Both the position numbers and the translations under genes were made by a program. DNA of 64,000 nucleotides from Hyphochytrium catenoides (taxonomy: Eukaryota > Sar > Hyphochytriomycetes > Hyphochytriales > Hyphochytriaceae). The stretch spans positions 2,706-66,705 of the forward strand of contig FLMG01000484.1 of the NCBI GenBank assembly GCA_900088475.1. The letters run 5' to 3'. The notes beneath the pieces were generated by a model. The model was given only the letters and a program-made list of their open reading frames with translations, was not told the DNA's origin and searched no databases. Positions 23,721-34,668 of the stretch are shown piece after piece (the stretch's first letter is position 1; the number at the start of each line of letters is the position of its first letter).

Positions 23721-24724
23721 TGTGACGTCTGCCAATGACGGAGTAGTACGCCAACCCCACCCTTCGCGTCAGGCAACGCGTGCTTCCTTAACTCTTCGAA
23801 CAAAGGTACTTATCTGAGCCCATCCCGTCCCTACCGTAGACCTACGAATGGTAGGGCATACTATCCACTCGGGTCATCTGCACTGTACCCCATAGTCAGC
23901 AGTGCTTCATCGGTGAGGCAAAGCCAGAGAGGGAGATCCCATGAACTCTACTACGCAGTTTGGTCGGCCAATGCAAGGTGAATGCAGAGCCTACCACGAC
24001 TGCTTCTTAAGTGGCCGCGAATTTGATCAGAGACTTGAAGAGCGCAACACAGCGGGTGATTATCCAGAGACACGGTTGAGATGGTTAATAATAGAAGGAG
24101 GAGAACGACAAGGAGACGCAGTGCGTCTGCAAGGCTCTCTGACAGTGGCAGATGACGATGATGATGTCCTTTGTTGGCTGCTACGCCCGCGCTCCAGCGC
24201 CTCCGATGATGATTCTCTGTCTGCACTTCCTGCACACACCTGAGCCGCGACTGCATCCTCGTCACAACACACCTAGATTGCGGTCTACTCTAGCCATTAT
24301 ATCCCTTATCCCGCAAACCCACATACTCAAGCTGAAACTGGACTGATCAGCTAAAAGAACCCTCCCTTTCTCCTCTTCTCGAAATGACGTTTCAAATGTA
24401 CGCCCTCAAAACGCAATATTGTCTCTGGCGGGACCGCTAACGTCTTTCACTGTTTCAACAAAGCGTTTTTGTTGGGATGTTGCGCTCACAGAAACTCCAA
24501 AAAAGGTTACTTTTAGAGCTCATCGGAAGATCTTTTTATGCATCGAAAGACGCTCCGAAAGCTGGGCAATGAAGGCAATGAATCTCTGCAATATATTAAG
24601 AACACTGTGCGCTTGCGTAGGTTGAATGAAAGGCTCCTGCCGGTTATAGTTGGTGATGATGCAATCTCGCTTTTAGTTCCCCTTCGTTGTGCTCGGGTGC
24701 TGAGTCTGGTCTAGCTGTGACTGT
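23721..24724. promoter_or_regulatory. Divergent intergenic region
   Basis: This is about 1 kb between the BLTP2-like start (-) and the following coiled-coil gene (+). Several short open frames on both strands lack family similarity. The region probably holds both promoters. A 5' exon of the coiled-coil gene may lie here, for example near ATG 24384, but I cannot join it. Confidence 0.35.
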
Positions 24725-26356
24725 ATGTGGTGGAGGGAGAGTATCCAAGAGCCAACCCTGGAGGAGTGCCCAGCTCACTTCACGACAGGGCAACCGTATG
24801 AAGATGGCAACAAATGCGCCGCTCTTGCAAAATACGGACGACAACTGTTCCGCGATGATAGGAGACTTAGAGAGCTCGCAAGTGGAATTGTTGATGAGAG
24901 GACATACAGGATGGACGGTAGTTCACTCATCCTGCTTAGTATACCACAGATGGTAGCACTTATGGCGTGACTTTTGCACTGACCTAGGCGAGATTATTAG
25001 AGACCTTAGAGCAAGCTTGTACGATCTAATAAGAAGACGGGATGATTTTTTTCGAGTTGCTCTTGTTCGCGAAGAGCACCTTAGAAGTACCATTAAGCAG
25101 CTTACCGTGAGTATTAAGAGGTGGTACCGTCGTCTCTCTCTGCTCGTCCCTCCTAACGCATCTTTTGCCCTCCCCTTTAGATTGCCGCACAAGTTCCGGG
25201 ATCAGCTAATTACTTTACGGAGAGAATAAGAGCCCTGGAACAAGAAGTGGAAGGATGCAGGAACCAACTCCGCAAACAGCAAGCTGAGAAGGATGTGCTT
25301 GAAGATCGTATTCAGCAGAGAGCGAAATTGGACCTAGAGGCCGAACGCAAGCTGCAAGCTTTACGGCTCGACGCCGTACATAAAGAACTTGATGCGCAGA
25401 AGCAGGAGGTGGTCAAACTCAAAGAAACTTTGGAAAAGGTAGAGAATGCCCTTAGGGCCGAGCGGAGGAAGAATGCCACCGTGACTGAAGCGCTAAACAG
25501 AAAGAGCTTGAGCCACGCAGAATTGGAGCTCGCTTATGGTAGACTTCAGCGGACGCTCCGCAAGCTTGAAAGTGAGAAGGCGGAATTGGAGTTAGATCGC
25601 GAGAGCGATCGTGCGCTGGCTAACGACGCGATGATTACGGTACGGAGTCCACGATGGCCAATACTACAGAGGATCTCTAATAAGAGGTTTCCTCATATGA
25701 CCGCTTCTAGCTCAAAAGCGAGTTTATACGCGTTCAAGAAACCTTGGCTAAGGAGAAACTAAAGTTCAACGAGCTCCACCAAGAGTTCGTGGGCAATGGC
25801 TTCAGACGACGAAAAGATCCTTTGTTGGTTAACATGGGTAAAGAGCAATGGGATGCAGGCTCAGCAGGGTCTACTTTTCCACCTCTAGAGGTAAAGTATA
25901 AACAATGGATGGACGGCTCTCTTGTAAGGCTGATGGCTCATTCTTAAAAAGCTTTCGCAGGTGGAAGGGTCACCCACGCCGAAAGCACGGTTTGGGTTGG
26001 GACAGGTCCGAGAAGTCTTCTCAAGAGTTCTATCTACTCCGTCTTTACCAAGACCACAAGTGAGCGAGGCCCCACCTATATCCATAGTTGGACCACATAT
26101 TTCGGCTTCCGACCAGAAGACGCCTCTCCTTGGACGCGTAGAGCACGTGATCACAGTAGAGAATGAGAACTGTGGCATGAGCAGCGGTCGTCAGGACGGG
26201 GGAGAACTACAGCAAGAAGGCGACGGTGATGGCGATTTTAAAGTTTTCGTGGACGCCCCTGAGGACGAGGACACTATAATCCTCTTTGATGACATTGAAG
26301 ACAGTCTTCTTTCTTCTACCTCGATGTCTTCAACGCAGGAAGAAGAGAGAGCATAG
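24725..26356 (+). CDS. Coiled-coil protein, possibly tail-anchored
   Basis: The exons encode an N-terminal segment with CPAHFTTGQPYEDGNKCAAL (from ATG 24725, start uncertain), then LYDLIRRRDDFFRVALVREE near 25016. A long coiled coil of about 150 residues runs from 25190 to 25640 (RIRALEQEVEGCRNQLRKQQ onward, very rich in Glu, Lys, Leu and Arg). Downstream are an acidic stretch (DAPEDEDTIILFDDIED) and a first possible stop at 26354-26356. About 120 bases further on, an open segment at 26473-26560 encodes a strong transmembrane helix (RVDLILLAAFGILAIILLLI) and eight more residues before TAA. An extra intron could make this a C-terminal membrane anchor. The architecture resembles golgin or ER/ciliary tethers. 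No specific family was recognised. Confidence 0.5.
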
Positions 26357-26560
26357 CGGTCATTGGTGTTCAAGGTGGACAGCAGCAGATGTACAAAAGG
26401 CAAGCTCGAGTTGGCCGTTTATCTGACACCGCTAAGGCAGTTTGGGGCAGCTGACCGGCTACTCCCGCTAGACGTGTTGATCTCATTTTACTGGCTGCCT
26501 TCGGCATTCTAGCGATAATTCTCCTCCTGATTACGCAGTCTTCAGTAGAAGGATACTAAT

Positions 26561-28491
26561 TAGATTAGTTCTTTGTCATGGGATGTTGTGCTGAATGACC
26601 TTTCATGGAAGGATTTGGTTACTCCTGTGCCCGCGGTTCCACGGAACCAGCGGGCCATTGCAGGCTTGTAAAGGGAGCTCCATCTACTTCGGGTCATCAA
26701 CCCACCAATCGCTACAGTATACCAGCTTACTCTGAGTTGTCTCCGCCGCTGAGAAGTGAACTAACTAGCAGTTCTACACATGGCCAAGCAATGCACACGC
26801 AGATGGAGTTTTGAACCGGCCTGGTGCCTTTGTTTGTGGCAGAGACATAGATAGAGACAGAGATGCAGACTGAAGGACAAGGCTGCCTTTCGATTTGGTC
26901 GTTACCCTTCTTCAGATAGCGAATCTATCACAACAAAAAGTGGAATCAGGACGGCTGCAATGAGGCCATTCCTAATCTGTACTGTAGGAAAGTTCAAAAC
27001 CACATTGGTACAGGCTGATCTGGTGTAAAAGCTGTATATTCCGTCCACAGCACGGACCCTGTGTTATGTCGAACGCTCCAATACATGTACACAGACCATA
27101 AGAACAACTCTCTAATATCTTGGATGTACCTTGTCCCCATTTACAATCAAGTGAGGTTTCGACTGATTCGTAATATAATTGCTATTTGCTGTTCCAATTC
27201 AAAATGCCTAGAAACACTCTACAGTAATAAATGACAGAGGAAATATTCAGACCTTATCACCTCTATCTTTCCCAAAAATGCAGCTAAGGAAATGAAACTC
27301 GGCATAGTGGCAAATCTCATTGGCGGAAAGCGATTGACGAGGGCACTTTGTCAAAGTTCATAATTCCAACCTCTCAGGATGAAAGCTTCGAAGGATTCAA
27401 AAAATGAAACCTTCGAGATCACCTGGAAGGAAGCCAAAACAGAACGAAGTGCCTTCGTGAATCGATAGAGCATACCAAATTAGGGGCCTATGCAAGGTTT
27501 CAGCTTGACGAAACTATCACAGGTGGGAGGAAAGTACAAACTCTAGTGGGGCTCACCCACTATTGAGCTTCAGGTGCCCACCCACTCCGAGCGGTTTCAG
27601 GATGATTTCAACAGATTTCTTTCTCATCATTTGCCGTGGCGCTCGCCGTCCGACAGTGGTGGCGATGATGATGATGATGATAAAGAAGCACGCAGCAGCA
27701 GCACTGGCAGCAGGCAGAGTGACCACCAAGACAGAAAGAAGGAACGAAGACCTAATAAGGGGCAACTAGGATATACATGTGAGAACCAATGACGGGGTGA
27801 GGGCACCAGTGTTGATAGGGAGCAACCTCTCCTCCTGCCGGGTCTCTCTATGCTTCTACATCCCTCCAACTTACTATCATCCAGAGCTTCCTTCTTCTGT
27901 GTCCTCAATGGTAGGTCTTGCTTCTCGATAGAAAGCAAGGAAGAGGTTCAGGGGGTTTCCTGCATTCAAGCTGAGATTTCTGGAAAGCAACCCACAGTCT
28001 AGATTGGTCTGCATCCTCTCCGGCCTAGCCCGAGTCAGTCCTCTCCGCCCTAACTTTTTCTCCAGCTTCTAAGCCTTCGCCTCTACGATCAGCGATACAT
28101 CTTTGGCCGGTCTAAGGGTGGGAACGTTTACCAGCCGACACCTTCTTCCTATTGCAGTGTCTAGAACTTGTCAGCGTTCTTCACATCTTCCTCGTACCTA
28201 GAGGATACCAGTTGTCGGGATTAGGAGTGATACCAAGAAAATAACAGAAAAATCACTAGAACACCCTCAGGACGGAGCTCAACCCCTGCGGAACCTCTTT
28301 AACGCAAGCAGTAGTGCGTCCAGACCACTCAAGGATCTCTTTTATATCCAGACAGAGGGTTCACGACTCCGGTTCAAAGAATGGAGCGGTGGCTCTAGTT
28401 GTTCCTTTTAGGGTTAAGCAAGACTCAAATCCTGGAGCTCCTCACAGCTCGTGAAGCATAGCTTCCTCGGGGCATCAAGGAGGTCAAGACA
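26561..28491. other. Gene-poor stretch without recognised genes
   Basis: About 1.9 kb with no convincing coding exon on either strand. A short (GAT)n microsatellite lies near 27663-27683 and creates fortuitous Asp-rich and Met-rich frames. The part from about 28100 to 28491 is the likely promoter and 5' UTR of the FABP-like gene. Confidence 0.35.
27663..27683 (+). repeat. (GAT)n trinucleotide microsatellite
   Basis: Seven tandem GAT-type units on the + strand, inside non-coding sequence. Confidence 0.7.
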
Positions 28492-28983
28492 ATGGCAAAC
28501 TCTTCGAGTCATATTCTAAATGGAGCCTATCAAATTGATCTACACCTCTCAGACAGCCCAGACAGGTTCCTTAAGGCTCTAAAGGTACAGTTTATCAGAC
28601 GGCAGGTAATGTGCCGCTCTAGATTAGACCTATGGTTGAAGATCACTCCGGAGAAGGTGATGGAAGTTAGAAAGACTTCATGGTCTACCAAATCGTTAGA
28701 GTTCCACATAGGCAACATGGACTATATCACAGCCTTCTTCAACCAGGATTTGGGCTACGTGGTGCAGGGAAAGGTTTGGATAGAAGGCAATGTCTTGCAC
28801 GGGACAGTGGCAGTGCCAAAAATAGGGACGTACTCGGAAAAGAGGTACCTCAACGACAAGGACCAACTGGTCTGGGAGACCTCCTATAAGACAAGAGACC
28901 ATGTGGATATTGCATTCAAGAGAATCTTTCGCAGGGTTCAGGATAAAGATGCGAATACGAAGCGTGTCTCACCAACCAAGTGA
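28492..28983 (+). CDS. Intracellular lipid-binding (FABP/lipocalin-like) protein
   Basis: A single-exon, 163-residue protein. The N-terminus NGAYQIDLHLSDSPDRFLKA, followed directly by LKVQFIRRQ, resembles the start of fatty-acid-binding proteins, where a beta-strand is followed by a helix with D.(F/Y).KALGV.F..RQ. The rest has alternating beta-strand segments (DLWLKITPEKVMEVR, SLEFHIGN, GKVWIEGNVLHGTVAV, QLVWETSYKTRD) and ends HVDIAFKRIFRRV, like the closing strands of the family. It has no signal peptide, so it should be cytosolic and bind a hydrophobic ligand. Start ATG 28492 and stop TGA 28981-28983 are clear. It converges on IFT27, 180 bases away. It is intronless, unlike most neighbours. 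The family assignment is by pattern only; a generic calycin is the alternative. Confidence 0.6.
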   Translation: MANSSSHILNGAYQIDLHLSDSPDRFLKALKVQFIRRQVMCRSRLDLWLKITPEKVMEVRKTSWSTKSLEFHIGNMDYITAFFNQDLGYVVQGKVWIEGNVLHGTVAVPKIGTYSEKRYLNDKDQLVWETSYKTRDHVDIAFKRIFRRVQDKDANTKRVSPTK

Positions 28984-29162
28984 GGCACTAGGGAGGATAT
29001 GATACGCATGACATTCAGCTGAGCACTCGAGCTAGCTAGACTTTACACAGAGATGCAGATCATCAGGACAACGTTCTGCTTTCTTGGGTTCACATGCCAA
29101 CAGTTGCTTGCTTGTCTCCCATTGGAGAAGGAAACTTCTGTGGACCCAGCCTATTGGGTATT

Positions 29163-30095
29163 TTACCCCAGGTTCTCTACTTTCTCAATGAACTTCTCGT
29201 ACTTTTTTCTATAGCTTTCTGCTATCCACTTGAAGGGCTCATTCACGCCCAGGTTCTCCATCTAAGTAGAAGCGAGAAGCAGAAGTTGAATAATCCTAAA
29301 CATATCAGATACAGAAGCTGCTGCGACCCACCGCTGAAACTTCAAAGTACTGGACTCCATTTTGTGAGGCGAATAGCTTAGCCTCCTCCATCTGCACCTC
29401 CGCACGACCAGACTTTCGCAAATCTGACTTCATCCCTACTATGACAGCTACCAAGTGGAACATGGATAAAAGCGCAGGGAATAGGCACAACAAAGGATGT
29501 AGTTGGAGTAAGATACAGTATTGCCACGCAACGAGGTAGGTGCATGGAGGCTGGTACCTTCAATCGGCGAGCTTCTAGCTTGCCTGGCGTTGTTCAGCCA
29601 CTTCGAACACGCCAGGAAGGAGTCACGGTTTCCAATATCGAAAGTGATGATTGCTGCTGAGGCATTTTGGTACTGAAAGTCACGTTCAGTCACTCTCGGC
29701 TAGAAGCAGGAGACTTTAAAGCATGATCAGAGGTGCTCACGTTCTTCTGTGCTTGATCTAGTTGATTGAAGATGCTTTGGCCTCCACAGTCAAAGAGATA
29801 CATCTCCACCGCCATATTCTTGACCTCTGTTTGCACCGACTTCACACTTAGCTCTACGCCTAGAGTCTGAAGGAAGACAGAGGGTCAGCCTCCAACATAC
29901 GCAGAAGAGTACACAGCTTCGGCAGTACCATCAAATAGTTCTTCGGGTATTCTTGGCCAGATGTAGTGAACATCTTCACCATTGCAGTCTTCCCCGTATG
30001 TGGATCGCCTGGCAGGTAATCTTCATGAGGTTCCGTCTTCCTGCAGCACATTAAATTATCCTCTTACCTACGACAATGACCTTGGATCGAAGCAT
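29163..30095 (-). CDS. IFT27: Intraflagellar transport protein 27 (Rab-like small GTPase)
   Basis: IFT27 is a small GTPase of the IFT-B complex, needed for cargo export from cilia. ATG at 30095 starts MLRSKVIVVG, and an in-phase splice (GTAG|GTAAGA to TGCCAG) completes the P-loop GDPHTGKT. Later exons give LGVELSVKSVQTE (switch I region), MYLFDCGGQSIFNQ (G3, DxxGQ), ITFDIGNRDSFLACSKWLN, VIVGMKSDLRKSG (G4 position), FEVSA (G5), and a helical C-terminus EPFKWIAESYRKKYEKF ending at stop 29163-29165. The C-terminus lacks the Cys residues used for Rab prenylation, as in IFT27/RABL4. The G4 motif reads MKSD rather than NKxD. At least five introns are present. Its presence implies a cilium assembled by IFT. 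Confidence 0.85.
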
Positions 30096-31061
30096 CACCT
30101 ACGAACATTTCGGTTACGCGCCTTTAACCATAGCTTTGCCGTCCACGAAGTGTAGACTCACCATAGTTGTGTGCGTTGAGTCCATAGAGCGAATAGCGCT
30201 CTTCATTGGTTGATCCCCCATTTCGGCCGCAAGCCGAGTTACCTGATGTGAAGATATGGACCTGAGTTGATGTGCAATGACCTACTGGTTAGGTGAAGAC
30301 CTCTACGCAGGCTCACGCTCAAGCTTGAAGTTATGGGCACTTCTCTCTTCTACAGCAAATCCCTCTGAGTTATCTCGCGGTCTTGGGGTTCTCGGGTTCT
30401 CTTCACTCTGCTCTTTATCAAGTAAGGCTCAATGCAATATCCCAGGCAGACATACGGATTGCACTTAACATGTAGAGGCAAGAAGTGTTCCAAGGCTGTA
30501 GCTCTCGAATGCTAGGAAGCTTATTGCATCTCAATAATGCTCATGATTGTCCTTTCAGTGATTGCGGGCAATCGCGCGAATCGCGCCGCTTCCCTGACTA
30601 GACGTTAGCCGCAACTGGCGGATGACAGAGAGATAACGGCTAGGGCGCCATAGAATCACTGACCTCCAGATCTTCCAGAACAGATCAGGAAGATGCAGAA
30701 ATGTGCAATCGTGGACACAGCAGATTTAGCGCCAGAATCTCCGCACATTTTAACAGAGAGTGTGGGGCTTTGAAAAGGCTAGTTGCTCGTCGTCTCCATG
30801 AACCTCCAGTGTCTTTTTGCGTAAGACCAGGACCAAAGTAGTTCTTGCTTTTGGCATTAGTCTCTTTGCAAGCTGCTTTGCCGAAGCAGGTGCTATCAGC
30901 TATCATCCCTCTTGACTTCTATGGTCTAAATAGACCTTGACTTCACTACGTTAGCAAGTTTGCACTGAGCTGGTTCATAGTCTTGTAGTCTCAACGGTGT
31001 GCAAAGCCCACGTAGAGCTAGTAAGGCAGGGCCACCGCGTTTCGCGGGCAAGATAAAGACG
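30096..31061. promoter_or_regulatory. Divergent intergenic region between IFT27 and SAP18
   Basis: About 1 kb between two divergent starts. Short open frames on both strands (for example 30277-30468 + and 30685-30906 -) do not resemble known proteins. The region presumably holds both promoters; no motif was identified. Confidence 0.35.
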
Positions 31062-31788
31062 ATGGACTCTGCCGATCCGAAGAAGCCAGCCCCACAAGTT
31101 GACAGAGAGAAGGTAGGTCGCCTTAAAATACTACTTGCCAGGGTGCTGATCTCAGTTGCTAAGTTGTGGTTGGACCAGATTACCCCTTTCTTGATCAGAG
31201 TATTCTGGAAGAAAGATGGGCACAATCGGTAAGCTATCCAGGCATTTTTTTAATGTAGTTTGGCCGACAGCTGAGGATTGTCAACAGGCCGGAGGACTAT
31301 CACAATGGCAACACACCCAAGGAGGAGATGCAAATCTACACCTGGTAAGAGGTGGACTGCTTAATCTCCTCCCGCCCTCCAACTAGCCCTGACAGCTCCA
31401 CGCTGCTTAACTCCTTTCTCCCTTGCTGACTAATCTCTCATTGGCTCGGGCCCCATGGCGAATAGGCGAGATGCTACCCTGCGTGAGCTTTGTGAGCTTA
31501 TCAAGGATGTAAATCCTGAGACTCAGAAGAGGAATGTCAGCTTATCCTTCTCTTTCGTGTATCCAGACAAGAAGGGAAGGTAAATGTTCAAGACTGGCCA
31601 AATCTTGCCCTCCCCTTGGTTCTTCAAGGGGCCTTGCTCTAACGCTATCCGATCTCAGATTCACTGTCAAGCATATCGCGACAGTTCCTGCTTTCCGACG
31701 GAAAGGGCACGCAGACGAAGAAAAAAGCCTGGCAGAACTCGGCTTCCAGGCTGGCGACTTCATCGATCTGTCCATCTTGGAGAGATAA
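31062..31788 (+). CDS. SAP18: Sin3-associated polypeptide p18 (SAP18)
   Basis: SAP18 has a ubiquitin-like fold and acts in the ASAP/PSAP complexes that associate with the exon junction complex, and in Sin3 co-repressor complexes. Five exons are read. ATG 31062 starts MDSADPKKPAPQVDREK. Next come ITPFLIRVFWKKDGHN, then PEDYHNGNTPKEEMQIYTW, then RDATLRELCELIKDVNPE with FSFVYPDKKGR, and finally FTVKHIATVPAFRRKG with LAELGFQAGDFIDLSI. Stop TAA is at 31786-31788. The order PFLIRVF, QIYTW, DATLREL and GD(F/Y)(I/L)D is diagnostic for SAP18. Length (about 145 residues) is normal. All introns have GT-AG ends. It converges with ZCRB1, leaving 128 bases between the stops. Confidence 0.93.
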
Positions 31789-31916
31789 GAACAGCGCCAC
31801 GGCCCAAGCTTTTGCATTAAGCCGAACGTTGCTTGGGAGGTAGCAAGCTTGCAAGAGATAGTACCGTATAAGTGCCGCGCCGTCGCGGCAGAGATAGAAG
31901 CCCAGTCATAGTGCAT

Positions 31917-32945
31917 CTACTCCTCGTCTTCCTCTTCTTCATCACTAAAATATGAGCTCTTCTTGAACTGCTTCCTTCGTCTCTGGCCAGCAGCCTCATT
32001 TCTGGCATATAGGGAGATTGAATCCTCATCATCCCTGTATTGCTCCAGAGCCTCAGCAAAAAATACAGCTTCAGCACCAAAGTACTCCGTATTACTTACC
32101 TAGTGTCAGCGTCCAGGACGTGTGCTGGCTGGCTAGAAGAGAGATTGAAGATGTCATCCTCCTCATCAGACGTTTGACTTGTCGTAGGTCGTGGTCGTGA
32201 TCCTCCGCGAAGTTTTTTAGACTTCTGACTGACCGTCCTCTGCCGTTCACCAAGAATGTTCTTTGGACAATTGTACGACTTGTGTCCTTGCTGATGGCAT
32301 TCAAAGCAATAGTTGGCCGTCGAGTACTTGCGTTTCTTGATGAACTCACTAGCTCGTCCATTATCTCGAGCAACTTGGCACCTGATCGTTAGCCCTTCAA
32401 GCACAGTCTTGTCCATTTCTAAGGGTATATTGTAGTTGAATGCAACGTGGAAGTGGCAATCAGCTTGGCGTCCTCTAGTCCAAGCATAAACTAAGCTCTC
32501 TTACCTTTCTGCGCTCGAGAGCAGTCCTCGATCCGAGCGAATTGAATAAAGGCAACTCCTTTACTCTTCCAGGTTTCCTTGTCCCGCAGAATGGTGATCT
32601 TCAAATGAGAGGCTCAAGGCGTGTTCAAGCTCTTGGAATCAAATGACGCGTACCTTCGCAATCTTTCCGAAGCGGTCGAAGAGGTTCCCGATATCATTGT
32701 TGGTGTAGTCGAACGGCAACATGGAGACATGTAAGGTAGACTATTTTGAGGAGAAAGTTGTTTAGTATGAAGTACTAGGTGGGTGTCCAGGCCCTCTTCA
32801 TACAGGTCCGGGCACGAGACACATCTAGTCTGCAAATGAATACCTTAGAGGGTGCGAAGACGGACTTTGCGGATGTCGTTAGGAGATCTGATGACACACT
32901 GGGGGTGGATATATGCCTTGATTGCAATGACTTCTCTGTCTCCAT
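31917..32945 (-). CDS. ZCRB1: U11/U12 snRNP 31 kDa protein (ZCRB1), RRM plus CCHC zinc knuckle
   Basis: A component of the minor (U12-type) spliceosome. ATG at 32945 opens an exon ending FAPSK before a GTATTC donor. The next exon begins STLHVSMLPFDYTNNDIGNL (RNP2 and helix 1). Further exons near 32520-32600 supply the RNP1 part of the RRM. The exon at 32096-32416 ends the RRM (LEGLTIRCQVARDNGRASEF) and carries the zinc knuckle CFECHQQGHKSYNC followed by PKNILGERQ. The final exon gives EALEQYRDDEDSISLYARN and the terminal signature KSSYFSDEEEEDEE, nearly the same as the animal protein's end. Stop TAG is at 31917-31919. The first-exon ending (APSK then ST) also matches the animal protein. Confidence 0.92.
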
Positions 32946-33980
32946 TTGCCCGAAGAATCGGTTTTGATTACGTGGCAGGCTTGGTTGTCTAACGGAAGGA
33001 GCGTTGCCTAAGTGGTAGGCAGCCTTTGATCTATGAGTGAGAGCTTCTGCGTGTAATCTTCTTACGTCCCTAGTAGCACTGTGCCCAATCCTTCGATTGA
33101 ACTCAAAAGTCTCGTGATGATAAAGACATCAGAACGACCGTCCCAGAACTCCTCCAGGCCTAATGCTTGTCAGTTTTGCTGTTTACCTGCTCCGTCCTAC
33201 CGGAAGCGGAGCACCCCCAAAGGTTGGACGGTTGGACGGATAATCTCAGATTCCCACGATCCAACCATCCGTCCTACCACTTCGTCCGACCGATAAGACT
33301 AACCCTAAGCCCCCGTATTTGTCTTGAGGGCTTGAATTATTATGATGATGGGGTAACTGGTTTGATTGTCCTGTAGGAGTATTTGCCAGGGCTTCTTTAC
33401 ATCTTCCCTCCCCTACCTAAAGCCTCTACCCTCCTCGAAGGAAAAGGATAAATAGGGAACTACCAGGAAGGAGTTTTTAAGATAGTGGCATGGCGTGTCT
33501 GCGGTGTGCAGGATAATCTTTCCATTTTCCTCCTCCTCCACAACTATTCGTGTCAGCTGTTCTACTAGCCGAGGAGGAAGGGCAATGCACCCAGGCTATA
33601 AGACGCTTGGTGGATAGATATTTCATGGGTTAGAGGAGATGAGGTCGCTGATGGTGGAATGGCTGATAAAAGCAATGGACTAATAAAAAGCTAGAGAAGA
33701 TACGCTAATGATGGATCTGGGGACTCACACAGCTCATTGACAGATGACCAGCTCGAATTCCTTGTCTCGAGAACGCTCTCTATAGACTGACAATATTGAA
33801 GAACAACACGCCATTAGTAGGGTAGATGGGGCTACGTTGCTTCTCAACAACGTAAGACAGGCACTTCTCTGTCTACCCGGTTTCTTTTCGCCTGGCGTTC
33901 CGAGAAATAGGACTCCTGGGATGTATTGTTTATCCTTTAGCGTCTTCTAGCTGCTGAAAGTGTCCGAACTGAAGCTACTT
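32946..33980. other. Intergenic region, ZCRB1 promoter side
   Basis: About 1 kb with no recognised gene. It includes a patch at 33190-33290 rich in short direct and inverted GGTTGGAC/TCCGTCC repeats. A search by eye for a tRNA-like A/B box pair near 33000-33060 was negative. Confidence 0.35.
33190..33290. repeat. Cluster of short direct and inverted repeats
   Basis: TCCGTCCTACC occurs twice (33191 and 33268). GGTTGGACG is followed at once by GTTGGACGGAT, and the complementary ATCCAACCATCCGTCC follows about 20 bases later, so the patch could form a hairpin. No known element is recognised. Confidence 0.4.
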
Positions 33981-34668
33981 TCATACATAGCCATTAGCCC
34001 TGGCCCAACCGTAGCCAATGTAGGTACAAAGCAGCATAGAGCTTGCACCCAACAGTAACACAAGCTGTGCAGGACTGATTGCAGCAGCTCTGTACAGGAT
34101 CACTGGTACACCTAGCAGCGGGGAGGAAGTGAGAAATACACCTCAACTGAAGATGAGCAAGGAATCCCTTACCATAGAGCGATGTCCATAAGAAAGCCTC
34201 GAGGAAGTAACCTAATTGAGTGTAGACGCTGGCCATCAGCAAAACATGTGTCAATAACACAACAGTAAAAGACGGAGGAAGCAGATCCTGTGCGAAAGAG
34301 AGCGACTGGACTTTCACCTGGGTAGTTCACCATAGCCTCCCCTCAAGCCGCTGGTGAAGAAGGGACAGAGCACTCTTGGAGCTGGGATTAGGATAATAGG
34401 TATGTCTAAAACGAAGACAAGACATCAACTACCAGAGTTGGTTGATAAGTAAGCGAGAAACCGCGCTCTTCTCGTACTCCCACTCACATATGATGAGGCC
34501 CCACCAGCTGTCGTACAGGGCTCCTGAGACAAAGATGAGGCTCGCGCTCAATAGAGTCACCCCGACAGCCAACCAGTTGATAATAACTGCTAGGAGCAGA
34601 AAGAGTTAACATCGAGCCAGCCAGCAAAGAGTCCAAACCTCGCTGTGAAGCTTACCGCCTTGTTCCAT
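33981..34668 (-). CDS. Small multi-pass membrane protein, possibly TMEM138-like
   Basis: Several short exons encode hydrophobic helices. ATG at 34668 opens a 13-base exon (MEQG plus one base) before a GTAAGC donor. The next exon gives VIINWLAVGVTLLSASLIFV and then SGALYDSWWGLI. An exon ending near 34180 gives VQSLSFAQDLLPPSFTVVLL and MASVYTQLGYFLEAFLWTSL. The last exon gives VPVILYRAAAISPAQLVLLL and GASSMLLCTYIGYGWARANG. Stop TGA is at 33981-33983. The spacing of a QD motif, a helix and a YTQLGYFLEAF-like segment resembles TMEM138, a ciliary transition-zone protein, but similarity is weak. An exon near 34340-34420 could also belong. At least four transmembrane segments are predicted by eye. 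Confidence 0.5.

Noticed and set aside
23484-23817. Plus-strand open frames overlapping the BLTP2 start
   Set aside because: They are antisense shadows of the first BLTP2 exon.
27563-27792. Overlapping open frames over the GAT microsatellite
   Set aside because: All three frames are explained by the trinucleotide repeat and none resembles a protein family.
33000-33060. Possible tRNA-like sequence near ZCRB1
   Set aside because: No cloverleaf could be folded and no B-box-like GTTCRANNC was found.
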